Positions 1 through 8,331 of a stretch of 64,000 nucleotides of DNA are shown in pieces. The first letter of the stretch is position 1. Each line of letters begins with the position of its first letter. Source of the DNA: JAPWJZ01 sp964575605 (GTDB lineage Bacteria > Pseudomonadota > Alphaproteobacteria > Micavibrionales > UBA2020). The notes beneath the pieces are model-generated. The model saw nothing but the letters and a program-made list of their open reading frames with translations. It made no database searches and was not told where the DNA came from. The stretch covers positions 62,001-126,000 of the forward strand of contig CAZNRN010000006.1 in assembly GCA_964575605.1 (NCBI GenBank), written 5' to 3'. Made by a program: the position numbers and the translations under genes.

Positions 1-257
1 GCTTCAAGGATACGGACGGCGGCACGATTTATTCCTCGGCCTTCTATATGGCGACCGGGTTCCACGGCTTCCACGTGCTGGTCGGCACGATCTTCCTGAT
101 CGTCTGCTACTTCCGCAACAAGAAAGGCCACTTCCTGCCCAACAGCCATTTTGGCTTCGAGGCCGCGGCATGGTACTGGCACTTCGTTGACGTGGTATGG
201 CTGTTCCTGTTTGCCGCGATCTACTGGTGGGGCAACACCCCCGCCGTGGCCGGATAA
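1..257 (+). CDS. ctaE: Cytochrome c oxidase subunit III, C-terminal fragment
   Basis: The gene is cut by the left edge; the open frame begins at base 3 and ends with TAA at 255-257. The visible 84 residues carry the typical subunit III C-terminus: the motif GFHGFHVLVGT, then a helix, then AAWYWHFVDVVWLFLF, which is the strongly conserved last helix with its His and Asp. Subunit III is an integral inner-membrane part of the aa3-type terminal oxidase and supports proton uptake and stability of subunit I. A SURF1 gene, needed for oxidase assembly, lies 3.2 kb downstream, so this is the tail of a ctaBGE-type cluster interrupted by four accessory genes. Family assignment is secure; only the tail is visible. 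Confidence 0.95.
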   Translation, partial: FKDTDGGTIYSSAFYMATGFHGFHVLVGTIFLIVCYFRNKKGHFLPNSHFGFEAAAWYWHFVDVVWLFLFAAIYWWGNTPAVAG

Positions 258-259
258 AG

Positions 260-285
260 AAAAAGCCGCCTTCGGGCGGCTTTTT
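260..285. terminator. Rho-independent terminator between convergent genes
   Basis: An 11-base A-run/stem AAAAAGCCGCC pairs with GGCGGCTTTTT around a TTCG tetraloop three bases after the oxidase stop codon. The A-run on one side and T-run on the other make it usable from both strands, so it probably also ends the minus-strand gene whose stop is at 316. Confidence 0.9.
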
Positions 286-315
286 CTTGTCCAGCGGGCG
301 GGTAATTGTCTGGGC

Positions 316-1173
316 TTATTCCATCCCCGGCGCGTAGCGGGTGTTGATGCGCTTAACGGGGGTGACGGGGGTTTTGTCGATGCTTTTTTCGCGCAGCAGG
401 GAGGTGAGCTCGAGCACCGTGGCGCGAAGCTCTTTTACCTCGGCGGAAAGACTTTCGATGCTAGGCGGAGCGGTCGGGGCGGTATAGTCCCTGAGGCGCT
501 CCAGCAGCAGCACGGCGTCGAGGTTGCCGAGCGAGCGCTCCCACGAGGCGGCCTTGGTGACATCCGCGCCGTGCTTGTCGATCAGGTGGCGGCAGACGGC
601 GTCGTTGCCGGCCAGCGCCGCGCGGCGCAGCAGCTGTTCCCCGTTCGCGCGCGGGTCGAGCCCTGCGGCGGCGAGGATGTCGATGGCGGTGGTGAGGCCT
701 TTATCGGTTGCCGCAAAAAGCAGTTCTTCCTTTTTCTCGACATTGCTGAGCCCGCCCGCGGCGATTTTGCGCAGCAACGGCATTTTCTGATCCTCGGGCA
801 TATCCATGCGCAGCAGCAGCATGGCGGCATGGTTGTCGGTCGCGTTGCCCCGATCAAAGGTGGGGCAAGCGTAGATGAAGGCGGCGGCGGCCGCGGCATT
901 GCCGGATTGCAGCGCGGCGGGCACCATGAAGGTGCTCATCAGGCGGGGCATGTCGTCAATGCCATGCCTGAACCAGTGGGTGACGATTTTGTCGATATTG
1001 GCGGCCATCAGCTGCGCCATGGGGGCCGACATGGGCGTATAGGTCTCGCGGTTCATCAGGCCGAAATAGGAGAATTTGCTGGCCAGCAGCTGCTCCATCG
1101 CCTTCAGGTCATCGGATGAGATGGCGGCGTTGATCTGGCCGCTTCTCGTTTTGAACATGTCTGACAGCGCCAT
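316..1173 (-). CDS. Ankyrin-like repeat protein with C-terminal coiled coil, function unknown
   Basis: A 285-residue soluble protein. The start is the ATG at 1173, with AAAGGAC about eight bases upstream, rather than the longer frame to 1212. It also aligns with the beginnings of the ankyrin proteins near 26-27 kb (a basic F/M-x-S/T start followed by a helix). The middle is alpha-helical; residues about 170-210 look like one or two degenerate ankyrin units (LLRRAALAGNDAVCRHLIDKHGADV). Residues about 235-262 (IESLSAEVKELRATVLELTSLL) predict a coiled coil. There is no signal peptide or membrane segment. It is convergent with the oxidase gene and lies in the block inserted between ctaE and surf1. 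A scaffold or protein-binding role is inferred from the fold only. Confidence 0.6.
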   Translation of the reverse strand: MALSDMFKTRSGQINAAISSDDLKAMEQLLASKFSYFGLMNRETYTPMSAPMAQLMAANIDKIVTHWFRHGIDDMPRLMSTFMVPAALQSGNAAAAAAFIYACPTFDRGNATDNHAAMLLLRMDMPEDQKMPLLRKIAAGGLSNVEKKEELLFAATDKGLTTAIDILAAAGLDPRANGEQLLRRAALAGNDAVCRHLIDKHGADVTKAASWERSLGNLDAVLLLERLRDYTAPTAPPSIESLSAEVKELRATVLELTSLLREKSIDKTPVTPVKRINTRYAPGME

Positions 1174-1199
1174 ATTTCTTGTCCTTTTGATATCGGGCA

Positions 1200-1228
1200 A
1201 GGGTAGGCGCACGAGTGTGTTATGTCAA
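1200..1228 (-). promoter_or_regulatory. Sigma-70-like promoter of the ankyrin-like gene
   Basis: Reading the minus strand, TTGACA (1228-1223) is followed after 17 bases by TACCCT (1205-1200). The -10 is weak but the -35 is exact and sits in the extended form TTGACATAA, which recurs before several other accessory genes in this window. Confidence 0.5.
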
Positions 1229-1270
1229 GATGCTATGGAAATGAGTATTTTCAGGGGTTTGGGGAGAGGC

Positions 1271-2086
1271 TTAGCCCATCCCGGTTTTCGGCTTCGCAGG
1301 CGCGGTGGAGCGGGTTTCTTCGGTTTTGGGGAATTCGACGGGGCAGGTCTTGTAGCTGGGGTCGCGGATGAACTCTTTCATGACGGCCAGCAGCTGCTTG
1401 TCTTCTTCCGCCTGCTTGCGCTGCGCTTCTTCCCAGGCACGGCGCTGGGCTTCGACGGGCTGCTGCACAAGGTGCGCGTGGCCGTCCTTGTCCAGCGTGA
1501 TGGCGCCGCTTTTCAGCGCGTCCTGCACAAATTGTTTGGCGAAGCCCATGCGGCTGAGGACCTCGAACTTCATCAGGTTGGGCGCGACGAAGGGGTTTTT
1601 CTCAAGCGCGGCGTAATCCGTCGGCGTGAAAACCTCGGGGGTGGCCTGGCGTTCCTTGTATTCGAAATACTTTTCAATCAGGCGGCCCTGCTGCTCGAGG
1701 TTATAGTCCTTGAAATCCTTTTTCGGGTCGAGCTTGAATTCGTATGTGGAGGCGTAATTGCCGAAGCTCGAGATGCCGAGGCCGAGGCCTTCCAGCTGCG
1801 GGTCGCGGCCCTGCTGCTTCTGCCAGACGTGCGTCATTTCGTGCATGAACAGGCTGCGGCGGAAACCCGTCGAATAGTCGTCCTGATAAATGGCGGTGGG
1901 GTAATACATGTTGCCGTCGGGCGTCATGGCCGTGTTGTCGTCCTGCCCGATGGGCGGGTAATGCCTGTGGTAGAGCCGCACCTTGCTGTAATCGATGCTG
2001 TTGCCGAAGACGGTTTTGGCCATCTCGATCTCGCCCTTTGTCAGCGGGCGGCTTTCGCCGTACTTGATATTAGGCTCGTCACCCAC
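1271..2086 (-). CDS. Putative zinc metallopeptidase-like protein (HEMTHVWQ), Vgr-related
   Basis: A 271-residue protein starting at GTG 2086, with AAGGGG upstream; an ATG at 2093 is in another frame and stops at once. Residues 13-30 read RPLTKGEIEMAKTVFGNS. Residues 82-86 (HEMTH, within HEMTHVWQ) form a zincin-type HExxH motif, followed by a region with EQQGRLIEKYF that probably gives further ligands. This layout resembles proteins annotated as Vgr-related or DUF4157-like, recalled from family knowledge and not searched. The C-terminal 70 residues are charged and Ala/Pro-rich. There is no signal peptide. The next gene upstream is a shorter paralogue in the same orientation, so this is a tandem duplication. 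Substrate is unknown; catalysis is inferred from the motif alone. Confidence 0.65.
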   Translation of the reverse strand: MGDEPNIKYGESRPLTKGEIEMAKTVFGNSIDYSKVRLYHRHYPPIGQDDNTAMTPDGNMYYPTAIYQDDYSTGFRRSLFMHEMTHVWQKQQGRDPQLEGLGLGISSFGNYASTYEFKLDPKKDFKDYNLEQQGRLIEKYFEYKERQATPEVFTPTDYAALEKNPFVAPNLMKFEVLSRMGFAKQFVQDALKSGAITLDKDGHAHLVQQPVEAQRRAWEEAQRKQAEEDKQLLAVMKEFIRDPSYKTCPVEFPKTEETRSTAPAKPKTGMG

Positions 2087-2175
2087 GCGCCATACCCCTT
2101 TTTCCCTGATAGGGTTATTTTACCACGGATGGCATTTTTGGGCGAGGGTTCGCGGGGAATAGCCTGCGATTCCAG

Positions 2176-2766
2176 CTATTTGACTTTGGGCGGTTTTGGT
2201 TTTTTCGGATTGGTGGGGAAAGCGTCGCGTTTCGCATAGGCGGGGTCGGCGATGAACTTTTCCAGCACTTTTTCGAAGAGGCGTTTTTTCTCGGCGTCGT
2301 CGCAGTGGCTGTCCTTGCAGTTGCCCCAGAACTGGTACGCGCCGCCTTCCTGCTTCATCGCGAAATAATCCTGCACGATGCTGGCCTGCTGCTCCATGTT
2401 GTAGTCGATAAGGTCTTTTTTCTCGTCGAGCTTGTACGGGTAAGCCGCGGCGTAGTTGAAGCCGTGGGAAAGGTTGAGGCGCACGGCCTCGGCCATCGGC
2501 GCCAGCACCTTGTTCTGGTACTGCCAGACATGCGTCATTTCGTGGACGAAGAGCGCCTTCCAGTAGGTGTCCTCTTTCGAATAGTCATCCTTGTAGCAGC
2601 CCGGCATGAAGAGGTGGCCGTTCGGCGCCATGGCCGTGCCCTCGGGCAGCATCGACAGCGCCATGAATTTCTCGTCCGAAATCGTGATGCTCTTGTAATC
2701 GAGGCTGTTGCCGAAAACGGTTTTGGCAAGCGCGGTTTCACCGGGGGTGAGCGGGCGGGCGGGCAT
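2176..2766 (-). CDS. Putative zinc metallopeptidase-like protein, short paralogue
   Basis: A 196-residue paralogue of its downstream neighbour. It shares the opening ARPLTPGETALAKTVFGNS, the AMAPNGHLFMPG segment, the zincin motif HEMTH at 75-79 and the NMEQQASIVQDYF segment. The neighbour's long C-terminal extension is missing; the end is a short Lys/Pro-rich tail. The start at 2766 has AAGAGAGG six bases upstream. The 89-base gap between the two genes suggests co-transcription. No export signal is seen. A structural (non-catalytic) role cannot be excluded, because the third zinc ligand is not obvious. Confidence 0.65.
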   Translation of the reverse strand: MPARPLTPGETALAKTVFGNSLDYKSITISDEKFMALSMLPEGTAMAPNGHLFMPGCYKDDYSKEDTYWKALFVHEMTHVWQYQNKVLAPMAEAVRLNLSHGFNYAAAYPYKLDEKKDLIDYNMEQQASIVQDYFAMKQEGGAYQFWGNCKDSHCDDAEKKRLFEKVLEKFIADPAYAKRDAFPTNPKKPKPPKVK

Positions 2767-2845
2767 TCGAGCCTCTCTTCAAATTTTGATGTCCCTTAGT
2801 TGTGGACGGGGTTTATGCCGTAAGCAAGGGGGTTTATGGCATGTA

Positions 2846-2874
2846 TTGACATAAACCGGCAGGGGTTCTATAAC
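2846..2874 (+). promoter_or_regulatory. Strong sigma-70 promoter
   Basis: TTGACA (2846-2851), a 17-base spacer, then TATAAC (2869-2874). Transcription would start near 2881, giving a short leader that contains the AGGAG at 2886-2890 used by the gene starting at 2897. Confidence 0.8.
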
Positions 2875-2896
2875 GGGCTGTTTTTAGGAGATGAGA

Positions 2897-3418
2897 ATGT
2901 TCGACAAGAACTTCGGCCGGGTCGTTTTAACGCTGCTGCTGATGGCGGGTGTAGCCGCCGTGGGCGCGGCTGCGCTGGGGGCCTGGGGCGCCTATGCGCT
3001 GGCCATCCACCTTGGCGCGTCCAAAGGCCTGGCAATCGCGGCTGCCGTCGGCGGCGCTGCGGCCGCGCCCGGCATGGGCTATGGCGGTTTTAAAGGCACC
3101 AAAAAACTGATGCGCTGGAACAAGAAGCGCAAGTGGCAGCAGCAGATGCAGCAGAACTACCAGCAGCCCGCCACCTATGCGCCGCCCGTGAGCGCGCCCG
3201 TGCCGCGCCCCGAAACGACGCCCGACGGCACGCCCACCATCTTCGTCGACGCGATGGAGAAGCTGGAAGAAATGAAGCCCGAGGAGCGCAAGAAATACCT
3301 CGAGACCCTGCGCGACAAGTTCCCGAACGAGGTCGACACGCTGCACGGCTATGACGAGAAGATGGCGCTGAAACAGCCGCTGAAACCCGCCAAGAAAATC
3401 ACCCTCGCGCAGAAATAA
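2897..3418 (+). CDS. Small membrane protein with Gly/Ala-rich segment, unknown
   Basis: A 173-residue protein. I chose the ATG at 2897, six bases after AGGAG (2886-2890), over the ATG at 2891, which touches the ribosome site. After the start MFDKNFGR come two hydrophobic Ala/Gly-rich stretches (about residues 8-30 and 36-60; AIAAAVGGAAAAPGMGYGG), consistent with a membrane hairpin. Then follow a basic segment (KKLMRWNKKRKWQQQMQQ), a Pro-rich linker, and a charged helical tail around MEKLEEMKPEERKKYLETL. I do not recognise a family. It has its own strong promoter and is followed after 74 bases by surf1. A membrane-anchored adaptor is a guess. Confidence 0.6.
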   Translation: MFDKNFGRVVLTLLLMAGVAAVGAAALGAWGAYALAIHLGASKGLAIAAAVGGAAAAPGMGYGGFKGTKKLMRWNKKRKWQQQMQQNYQQPATYAPPVSAPVPRPETTPDGTPTIFVDAMEKLEEMKPEERKKYLETLRDKFPNEVDTLHGYDEKMALKQPLKPAKKITLAQK

Positions 3419-3492
3419 AGTTTCTGTAAATTCCGCATTTCTATACGTTTTCCGGCCAGCGTCTTATAATCGGCGGTCTGGAAGGGGAAGGC

Positions 3493-4191
3493 ATGCGATT
3501 CACCGATAAAAAAGCGCTCGTGACGGTCATCATCGGCTTTTCGGTGCTGGTGCTGCTGGGCTGCTGGCAGATGCGGCGGCTGGAGTGGAAGACCGACCTT
3601 ATCGCCAAAATGGAAGAGCGCCTGCAGCGCGAACCCGTCACCATGCCGCATGAGATTAACAACATCGGCAACTGGCAGTACCGCCGCGTCAACCTCTACG
3701 GCACCTTCCTGCACAAGAAAGAATTCCTGGTCGGCCCGCGCACGCTGGACGGCACCCCCGGCTATTACCTTGTCACACCCTTCGAGCATCAGGACGGCAA
3801 GGGCGCGGTGATGGTCAACCGCGGGTTCGTCGACGACGCGCACCTGACATCGCTCGACAGGCCGCAAGGCGTGCAGAACGTCACAGGCACGATGATGATG
3901 GCGGACCGCGGCACCTATCCCGCCAACGACTTCGACAAGCGCCAGTGGTACTGGATCGAGCCGGCGGCCATGGGGCAGGCGGCGGGGCTGGATGTCGTAT
4001 CGCCGCTCGTCGTCGTCGCCGCGCCGCAGGGTAACGCCGCCTGGCCGAAAGCGCTGCCCGCCAAGCCCGAAATCAGGAACGAGCATAAACAATACGCGAT
4101 TTTCTGGTTCACGATGGCCTTCATCCTGCTCGCCATCTATATCACTTGGCAGCGCGCACAAAATAAGGGGAAACGGCATGCAGGCGTATAA
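3493..4191 (+). CDS. SURF1-family cytochrome oxidase assembly protein
   Basis: A 232-residue inner-membrane protein with the SURF1 layout. An N-terminal helix at about 9-25 ends in LGCWQMRRLEWK. A periplasmic domain contains VTPFEHQDGKGAVMVNRGFV (split here by function: the VNRGFV part is diagnostic). A C-terminal helix at about 200-220 (FWFTMAFILLAIYITW) follows. SURF1 proteins help insert or stabilise haem a in oxidase subunit I. The start has AAGGGGAAG just upstream. The last 14 bases overlap the beginning of the carboxypeptidase gene, so translation is probably coupled. The DUF983-type gene often found between ctaE and surf1 in related bacteria is not present here. Confidence 0.92.
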   Translation: MRFTDKKALVTVIIGFSVLVLLGCWQMRRLEWKTDLIAKMEERLQREPVTMPHEINNIGNWQYRRVNLYGTFLHKKEFLVGPRTLDGTPGYYLVTPFEHQDGKGAVMVNRGFVDDAHLTSLDRPQGVQNVTGTMMMADRGTYPANDFDKRQWYWIEPAAMGQAAGLDVVSPLVVVAAPQGNAAWPKALPAKPEIRNEHKQYAIFWFTMAFILLAIYITWQRAQNKGKRHAGV

Positions 4192-5677
4192 GCAACTGGA
4201 AGAACGTTTCGGCCAGATACAGGCGCTGAAACAGGTCAGCAGCCTGATCGACTGGGACAAATCCGTGATGATGCCCGAAAAGGGCGGCGAGCAGCGCGCG
4301 CGCCAGATGGAAGTGCTGAACGTCAAGATCCACGAAATGCAGACCGACCCCAAGGTCGGCGACTGGATTTCAAGCGCCGTCAACGAAGACCTGACCGAAT
4401 GGCAGCGCGCCAATGTGCGCATCATCGAATGGCTCTACGCGCACGCAACGGCCGTGCCCGCGCAGCTGGTGGCGCGCAAAATGAACCAGCAGACGAAAAC
4501 CGAAATGATCTGGCGCAAGGCGCGCGCCAACGACGATTTCATGATGGTGCGGGACGAGCTGGAGCGCCTGCTGGACATCGTGCGCGAATTCGCCAGCGCC
4601 AAGGCCGGGAAGCTGAATAAACCCTTATACGACGCGCTCTTCGACAACTATTCCCCCGGCATGACATCGGCCGAGGTCGACGTGATTTTCGACGATATGG
4701 CGGCATTTATCCCGGGCTTCCTGAACGAGGTCATTGAAAAACAAAAACCCGCCCTGCCGCTCAAGGGGCCTTACCCCGTCGAGACGCAAAAGAAGCTGTG
4801 CCTGCAGCTGGCGCAATTCCTGGGCATGGAGCCGCAGTGGAGCCGCCTTGACGCCTCCGCCCACCCGTTCAGCATGGGCATCGGCGATGACGTGCGCATC
4901 ACCACGCGCTTCAACGAAAAAGATTTCACCAACGCCATGCAGGCGGTGGCGCATGAAGTCGGCCACGGGCTCTACGACCGCTACACGCCGCGCGAATGGC
5001 ACAGCCAGCCGGTGGGGGCGAGCCTGCACATGGGCCTCGCCATCCATGAATCGCAGAGCCTGTCGCTCGACCAGCAATTGGCGCGTTCCCGCGAGTACTG
5101 GGATTTCATGGCGCCGCACGTGCAAAAGGCCTTCGGGCAGGAGGGTGCGCCGGAACTGTCCGCCGAAAACATCCACCGCCATGTGACGACCGTTTCCCGC
5201 GGCTTTATCCGCGTCGAGGCGGACGAGGTTGCCTACCCCGCGCATGTTATCGCGCGCTACCGCCTTGAAAAACGCATGGTGGAAAGCAAGCTGGAGGTGA
5301 AAGACCTGCCCGCCGCCTGGAACGCCGAATTTAAGGGGCTGGTGGGCGTCGAGCCGCCGTCGGATAAATTCGGCTGCCTGCAGGATATCCACTGGTACAT
5401 GGGCGCCTTCGGCTATTTCCCCACCTATGCGCTGGGCGCGTTTTTGGCCGCGCAATATGCCGACAAGATGAAAACCGATATCCCGAACTTCAGCGACGAA
5501 ATGCGCAAGGGCAATTTCACCGTCATGACCAACTGGCTGACCGGCAACGTGCAGATGAAGGGATGCCTCTACCCGCCGATGGAACTGGTGGAGCGCGCCA
5601 CGGGGCAGAAAATGTCGACGGATTTCTTCAAAAGGCACCTGACGGAACGGTACCTGAATAAAAAATATGCGGGGTGA
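4178..5677 (+). CDS. M32-family (Taq-type) metallocarboxypeptidase
   Basis: A 499-residue enzyme, the usual M32 length. The zinc site is HEVGH at 259-263 with the downstream HES motif at 290-292, both family signatures. The C-terminal DIHWYMGAFGYFPTYALG segment is also typical. M32 enzymes remove C-terminal residues from peptides in the cytoplasm. The ATG at 4178 was preferred over the longer open frame because AAGGGGAAA lies directly before it and the family begins with a helix like AYKQLEERFG. It overlaps surf1 by 14 bases and is followed after 4 bases by thrC, making a surf1-M32-thrC operon. Confidence 0.95.
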   Translation: MQAYKQLEERFGQIQALKQVSSLIDWDKSVMMPEKGGEQRARQMEVLNVKIHEMQTDPKVGDWISSAVNEDLTEWQRANVRIIEWLYAHATAVPAQLVARKMNQQTKTEMIWRKARANDDFMMVRDELERLLDIVREFASAKAGKLNKPLYDALFDNYSPGMTSAEVDVIFDDMAAFIPGFLNEVIEKQKPALPLKGPYPVETQKKLCLQLAQFLGMEPQWSRLDASAHPFSMGIGDDVRITTRFNEKDFTNAMQAVAHEVGHGLYDRYTPREWHSQPVGASLHMGLAIHESQSLSLDQQLARSREYWDFMAPHVQKAFGQEGAPELSAENIHRHVTTVSRGFIRVEADEVAYPAHVIARYRLEKRMVESKLEVKDLPAAWNAEFKGLVGVEPPSDKFGCLQDIHWYMGAFGYFPTYALGAFLAAQYADKMKTDIPNFSDEMRKGNFTVMTNWLTGNVQMKGCLYPPMELVERATGQKMSTDFFKRHLTERYLNKKYAG

Positions 5678-5681
5678 TTAA

Positions 5682-7085
5682 GTGTTCAGCTATATCAGCA
5701 CAAGGGGACAGGCCCCGCGCCTCGGCTTTGCCAATACCATGCTGGCGGGGCTGGCCGACGACGGCGGCCTCTATGTGCCCGAATTCTGCCCGAAAATAGA
5801 ACTGCCCGAAATCGGCAACATGAACAGCCAGCGGTACCTTGAAATCGCGTGGCGCGTGATGCTGCCCTTTGTGTCCGACGATATCCCGTCGGAAGACCTT
5901 ATCCGCCTGCTGCAGCGCGCCTACAAGAATTTCGATGACAAGGAAATTACCCCGCTGCACCGCCTTGAAAACAACCTGTATGTACAGGAACTGTTCCACG
6001 GCCCCACGCTGGCCTTCAAGGATGTGGCGCTGCAGTTCCTCGGGCAGGTATTTGATTACATGCTGGCCAAGAAAAAAACGCGCGTGACGATTATCGGCGC
6101 GACCTCGGGCGATACGGGCTCCGCCGCTATCGAGGCGTTCCGCGGCAAGGACAACGCGGATATTTTCATTTTACACCCCAAGGGCCGCGTCTCCGACGTG
6201 CAGCGCCGCCAGATGACGACGGTGCTGGATAGCAACGTGCACAATATTGCGATCGAAGGCACCTTCGACGACTGCCAGAATATCGTAAAGGAACTGTTCA
6301 ACGACCCGGTGTTCCGGCGCGAGATGCAGCTCTCGGCCATCAATTCCATCAACTGGGCGCGTATCCTTGCGCAGGTGGTTTATTATTTCTACGCGGGCGC
6401 GCGCATCTATCACGGCATGGGAAAATCGCCCTGCTTCGCCGTGCCGTCCGGCAATTTCGGCAACGTCTATGCGGGCTATGTGGCGCAGTCGATGGGCTTG
6501 CCGGTCGATAAACTGCTGGTCTCCACCAACCGCAACGACATTCTGCACCGCTTTATCCAGACGGGACAGATGAAGATGGAAGGCGTCAACCCGACGCTGA
6601 GCCCCAGCATGGATATACAGCAAAGCAGCAATTTCGAGCGGTTATTGTTCGACCTCTTCGGCCGCATGCCGAAGGCGGTCGAGCAGACCATGAAGCATTT
6701 CAACAAGGGCGGCCCCTTCCGCGTCGAACCGCAGATCATGCAGGGCGTGCATAAAATCTTCGCCAGCGGGCGGCTGGATGACCTCGAAACCATCGCGACG
6801 ATTAAAAATATCTACGATAAATATAATTACATCGTCGACCCGCACACGGCCATCGGCCTCGGCGTCGCGCGCCGCCATCTGGACGAAAACCGAGATGCCG
6901 TGGTGGTCGCGCTGGCGACCGCGCATCCCGCCAAATTCCCCGACGCGGTAAAACGCGCCATCGGCATCGAACCCGCACTGCCCCCGCACCTCGCCGACCT
7001 GCACACGCGCGAAGAGCGCTGCACGACGCTGGAGAAGGATGCGGCGAAGGTGAAAGACTTTATGCGGGTGAATAAGAGGAAATAA
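5682..7085 (+). CDS. thrC: Threonine synthase
   Basis: A 467-residue PLP enzyme converting O-phosphohomoserine to threonine. The N-terminal YISTRGQAP and the segment GGLYVPE are classic for this family. The PLP lysine lies in HGPTLAFKDVALQF. The GATSGDTGSAAIEAF phosphate loop and GNFGNVYAGY motif are intact. The start is GTG at 5682, preceded by GGGGTGA, which includes the stop codon of the carboxypeptidase. The length fits the longer (fungal/gamma-type) threonine synthases. No truncation or missing residue was seen. Confidence 0.97.
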   Translation: MFSYISTRGQAPRLGFANTMLAGLADDGGLYVPEFCPKIELPEIGNMNSQRYLEIAWRVMLPFVSDDIPSEDLIRLLQRAYKNFDDKEITPLHRLENNLYVQELFHGPTLAFKDVALQFLGQVFDYMLAKKKTRVTIIGATSGDTGSAAIEAFRGKDNADIFILHPKGRVSDVQRRQMTTVLDSNVHNIAIEGTFDDCQNIVKELFNDPVFRREMQLSAINSINWARILAQVVYYFYAGARIYHGMGKSPCFAVPSGNFGNVYAGYVAQSMGLPVDKLLVSTNRNDILHRFIQTGQMKMEGVNPTLSPSMDIQQSSNFERLLFDLFGRMPKAVEQTMKHFNKGGPFRVEPQIMQGVHKIFASGRLDDLETIATIKNIYDKYNYIVDPHTAIGLGVARRHLDENRDAVVVALATAHPAKFPDAVKRAIGIEPALPPHLADLHTREERCTTLEKDAAKVKDFMRVNKRK

Positions 7086-7110
7086 TGGGCAACTGTATGG
7101 CGCGCGTAAA

Positions 7111-7226
7111 CGGCGTCCACCCCCGCCTTGTGCGGGGGTCCAAAAGCGCGTCCGCGCGTCTTGTAAGCCGGACTCATATGACGGCTGGACAGCCTTTTGG
7201 ATGCCCGCACAAGGCGGGCATGGCGG
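7111..7226. repeat. Composite inverted repeat (REP/palindromic element-like)
   Basis: Two arms about 30 bases long face each other: the left arm around CCCCCGCCTTGTGCGGGGG (7119-7138) and the right arm around GCCCGCACAAGGCGGGC (7203-7219). Each arm is itself a hairpin, and the arms are near reverse complements, including the flanks (TCCAAAAG at 7139-7146 against CCTTTTGGA at 7193-7201). The 60-base centre is unremarkable. This structure matches interspersed palindromes common in alphaproteobacterial intergenic DNA. It fills the gap between thrC and pyrD, and the right arm ends 16 bases before the pyrD start. Confidence 0.75.
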
Positions 7227-7241
7227 AGAAGTGGGGCTAAA

Positions 7242-8327
7242 ATGAACCTCTATCCTCTCGCCCGCCCTTTCCTGATGAAGATGGACGCCGAGGAGGCGCA
7301 CCGGCTGACGGTTAAATTGCTGAAAACCGGATTGGGGCCACGCCAGAAACGTGATATCGCGCGGCTGCGCACAACGGTTTTCGGGCTGGATTTCGCCAAT
7401 CCGCTGGGGCTTGCCGCGGGGTTTGATAAAGAGGCCGAGGTGATCGGCCCCCTGTTCAACATGGGCTTCGGCTTTGTCGAGGCGGGGACGGTGACGCCGA
7501 AACCGCAGGAGGGCAACCCGAAGCCCCGCGTCTTCCGCGACGCCGACAACAAATCGGTCATCAACCGCATGGGTTTTCCGGGCGGGGGGTTGGATGTATT
7601 CGAACGCAACCTGAAGGAATATCTGAAACGCCCGCGTAAAGGCGTGCTGGGCGTGAATATCGGCGCGAACAAGGATGCGGTGTCGCGCATCGACGATTAC
7701 CGGCAGGGCATCGAACGCCTTGCGCCGCTGGCCGATTATATCACCATCAATATTTCATCGCCCAATACCGCGGGCCTGCGCGATTTGCAGAAGCGGGACG
7801 AGCTGGATTTGCTGCTGGAGGCGTCTGTCGCCGCGCGTAACGCGGGGGCGAAGAAACCGCCGCTGCTGCTCAAAGTCGCGCCCGACCTCGATGACGCGCA
7901 GCGCGGCGCGATTGCGGAGCTGGTGCTGCAATATAAAATCGACGGCCTGATCGTTTCCAACACCACCATCACGCGGCCGCCGGAGCTGAAAGCGGAACTG
8001 AAAGAAGAAAAGGGCGGGCTCTCGGGCCTGCTGGTGCGCGACCTCTCGACCGCGGTGCTGCATGATTTCTACGCGCGGCTGCAGGGCGTGGTGCCGATTG
8101 TAGGCGTGGGCGGGGTGTCATCGGCCGAGGACGCCTATGCGAAAATCCGCGCCGGTGCGGCGCTGGTGCAGATGTATACGGGGCTTATCTATGAAGGCCC
8201 TGCGGCCATTCCCAGAATTCTCGACGGGTTGGCCTTCCTGCTGAAACGCGACGGGTATGAGACTGTAGCCGAGGCCGTGGGCGCGGCGCATGCCACTGGC
8301 AAACATCCCGCGAAAGCGCTAGGGTAG
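7242..8327 (+). CDS. pyrD: Dihydroorotate dehydrogenase (quinone), class 2
   Basis: A 361-residue enzyme that oxidises dihydroorotate to orotate in pyrimidine synthesis, using FMN and membrane quinone. The amphipathic N-terminus MNLYPLARPFLMKMDAEEAHRL marks the membrane-associated class 2 type (residues 1-22, quoted as the start). NPLGLAAGFDKEAEVI, GFVEAGTVTPKPQ, NRMGFPGGG and the catalytic-serine motif NISSPNT are all intact. I chose the ATG at 7242; the open frame extends upstream to a TTG inside the palindromic repeat, which would add a non-family extension. It is followed after 4 bases by the EAL-like gene. Confidence 0.96.
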   Translation: MNLYPLARPFLMKMDAEEAHRLTVKLLKTGLGPRQKRDIARLRTTVFGLDFANPLGLAAGFDKEAEVIGPLFNMGFGFVEAGTVTPKPQEGNPKPRVFRDADNKSVINRMGFPGGGLDVFERNLKEYLKRPRKGVLGVNIGANKDAVSRIDDYRQGIERLAPLADYITINISSPNTAGLRDLQKRDELDLLLEASVAARNAGAKKPPLLLKVAPDLDDAQRGAIAELVLQYKIDGLIVSNTTITRPPELKAELKEEKGGLSGLLVRDLSTAVLHDFYARLQGVVPIVGVGGVSSAEDAYAKIRAGAALVQMYTGLIYEGPAAIPRILDGLAFLLKRDGYETVAEAVGAAHATGKHPAKALG

Positions 8328-8331
8328 CGCC

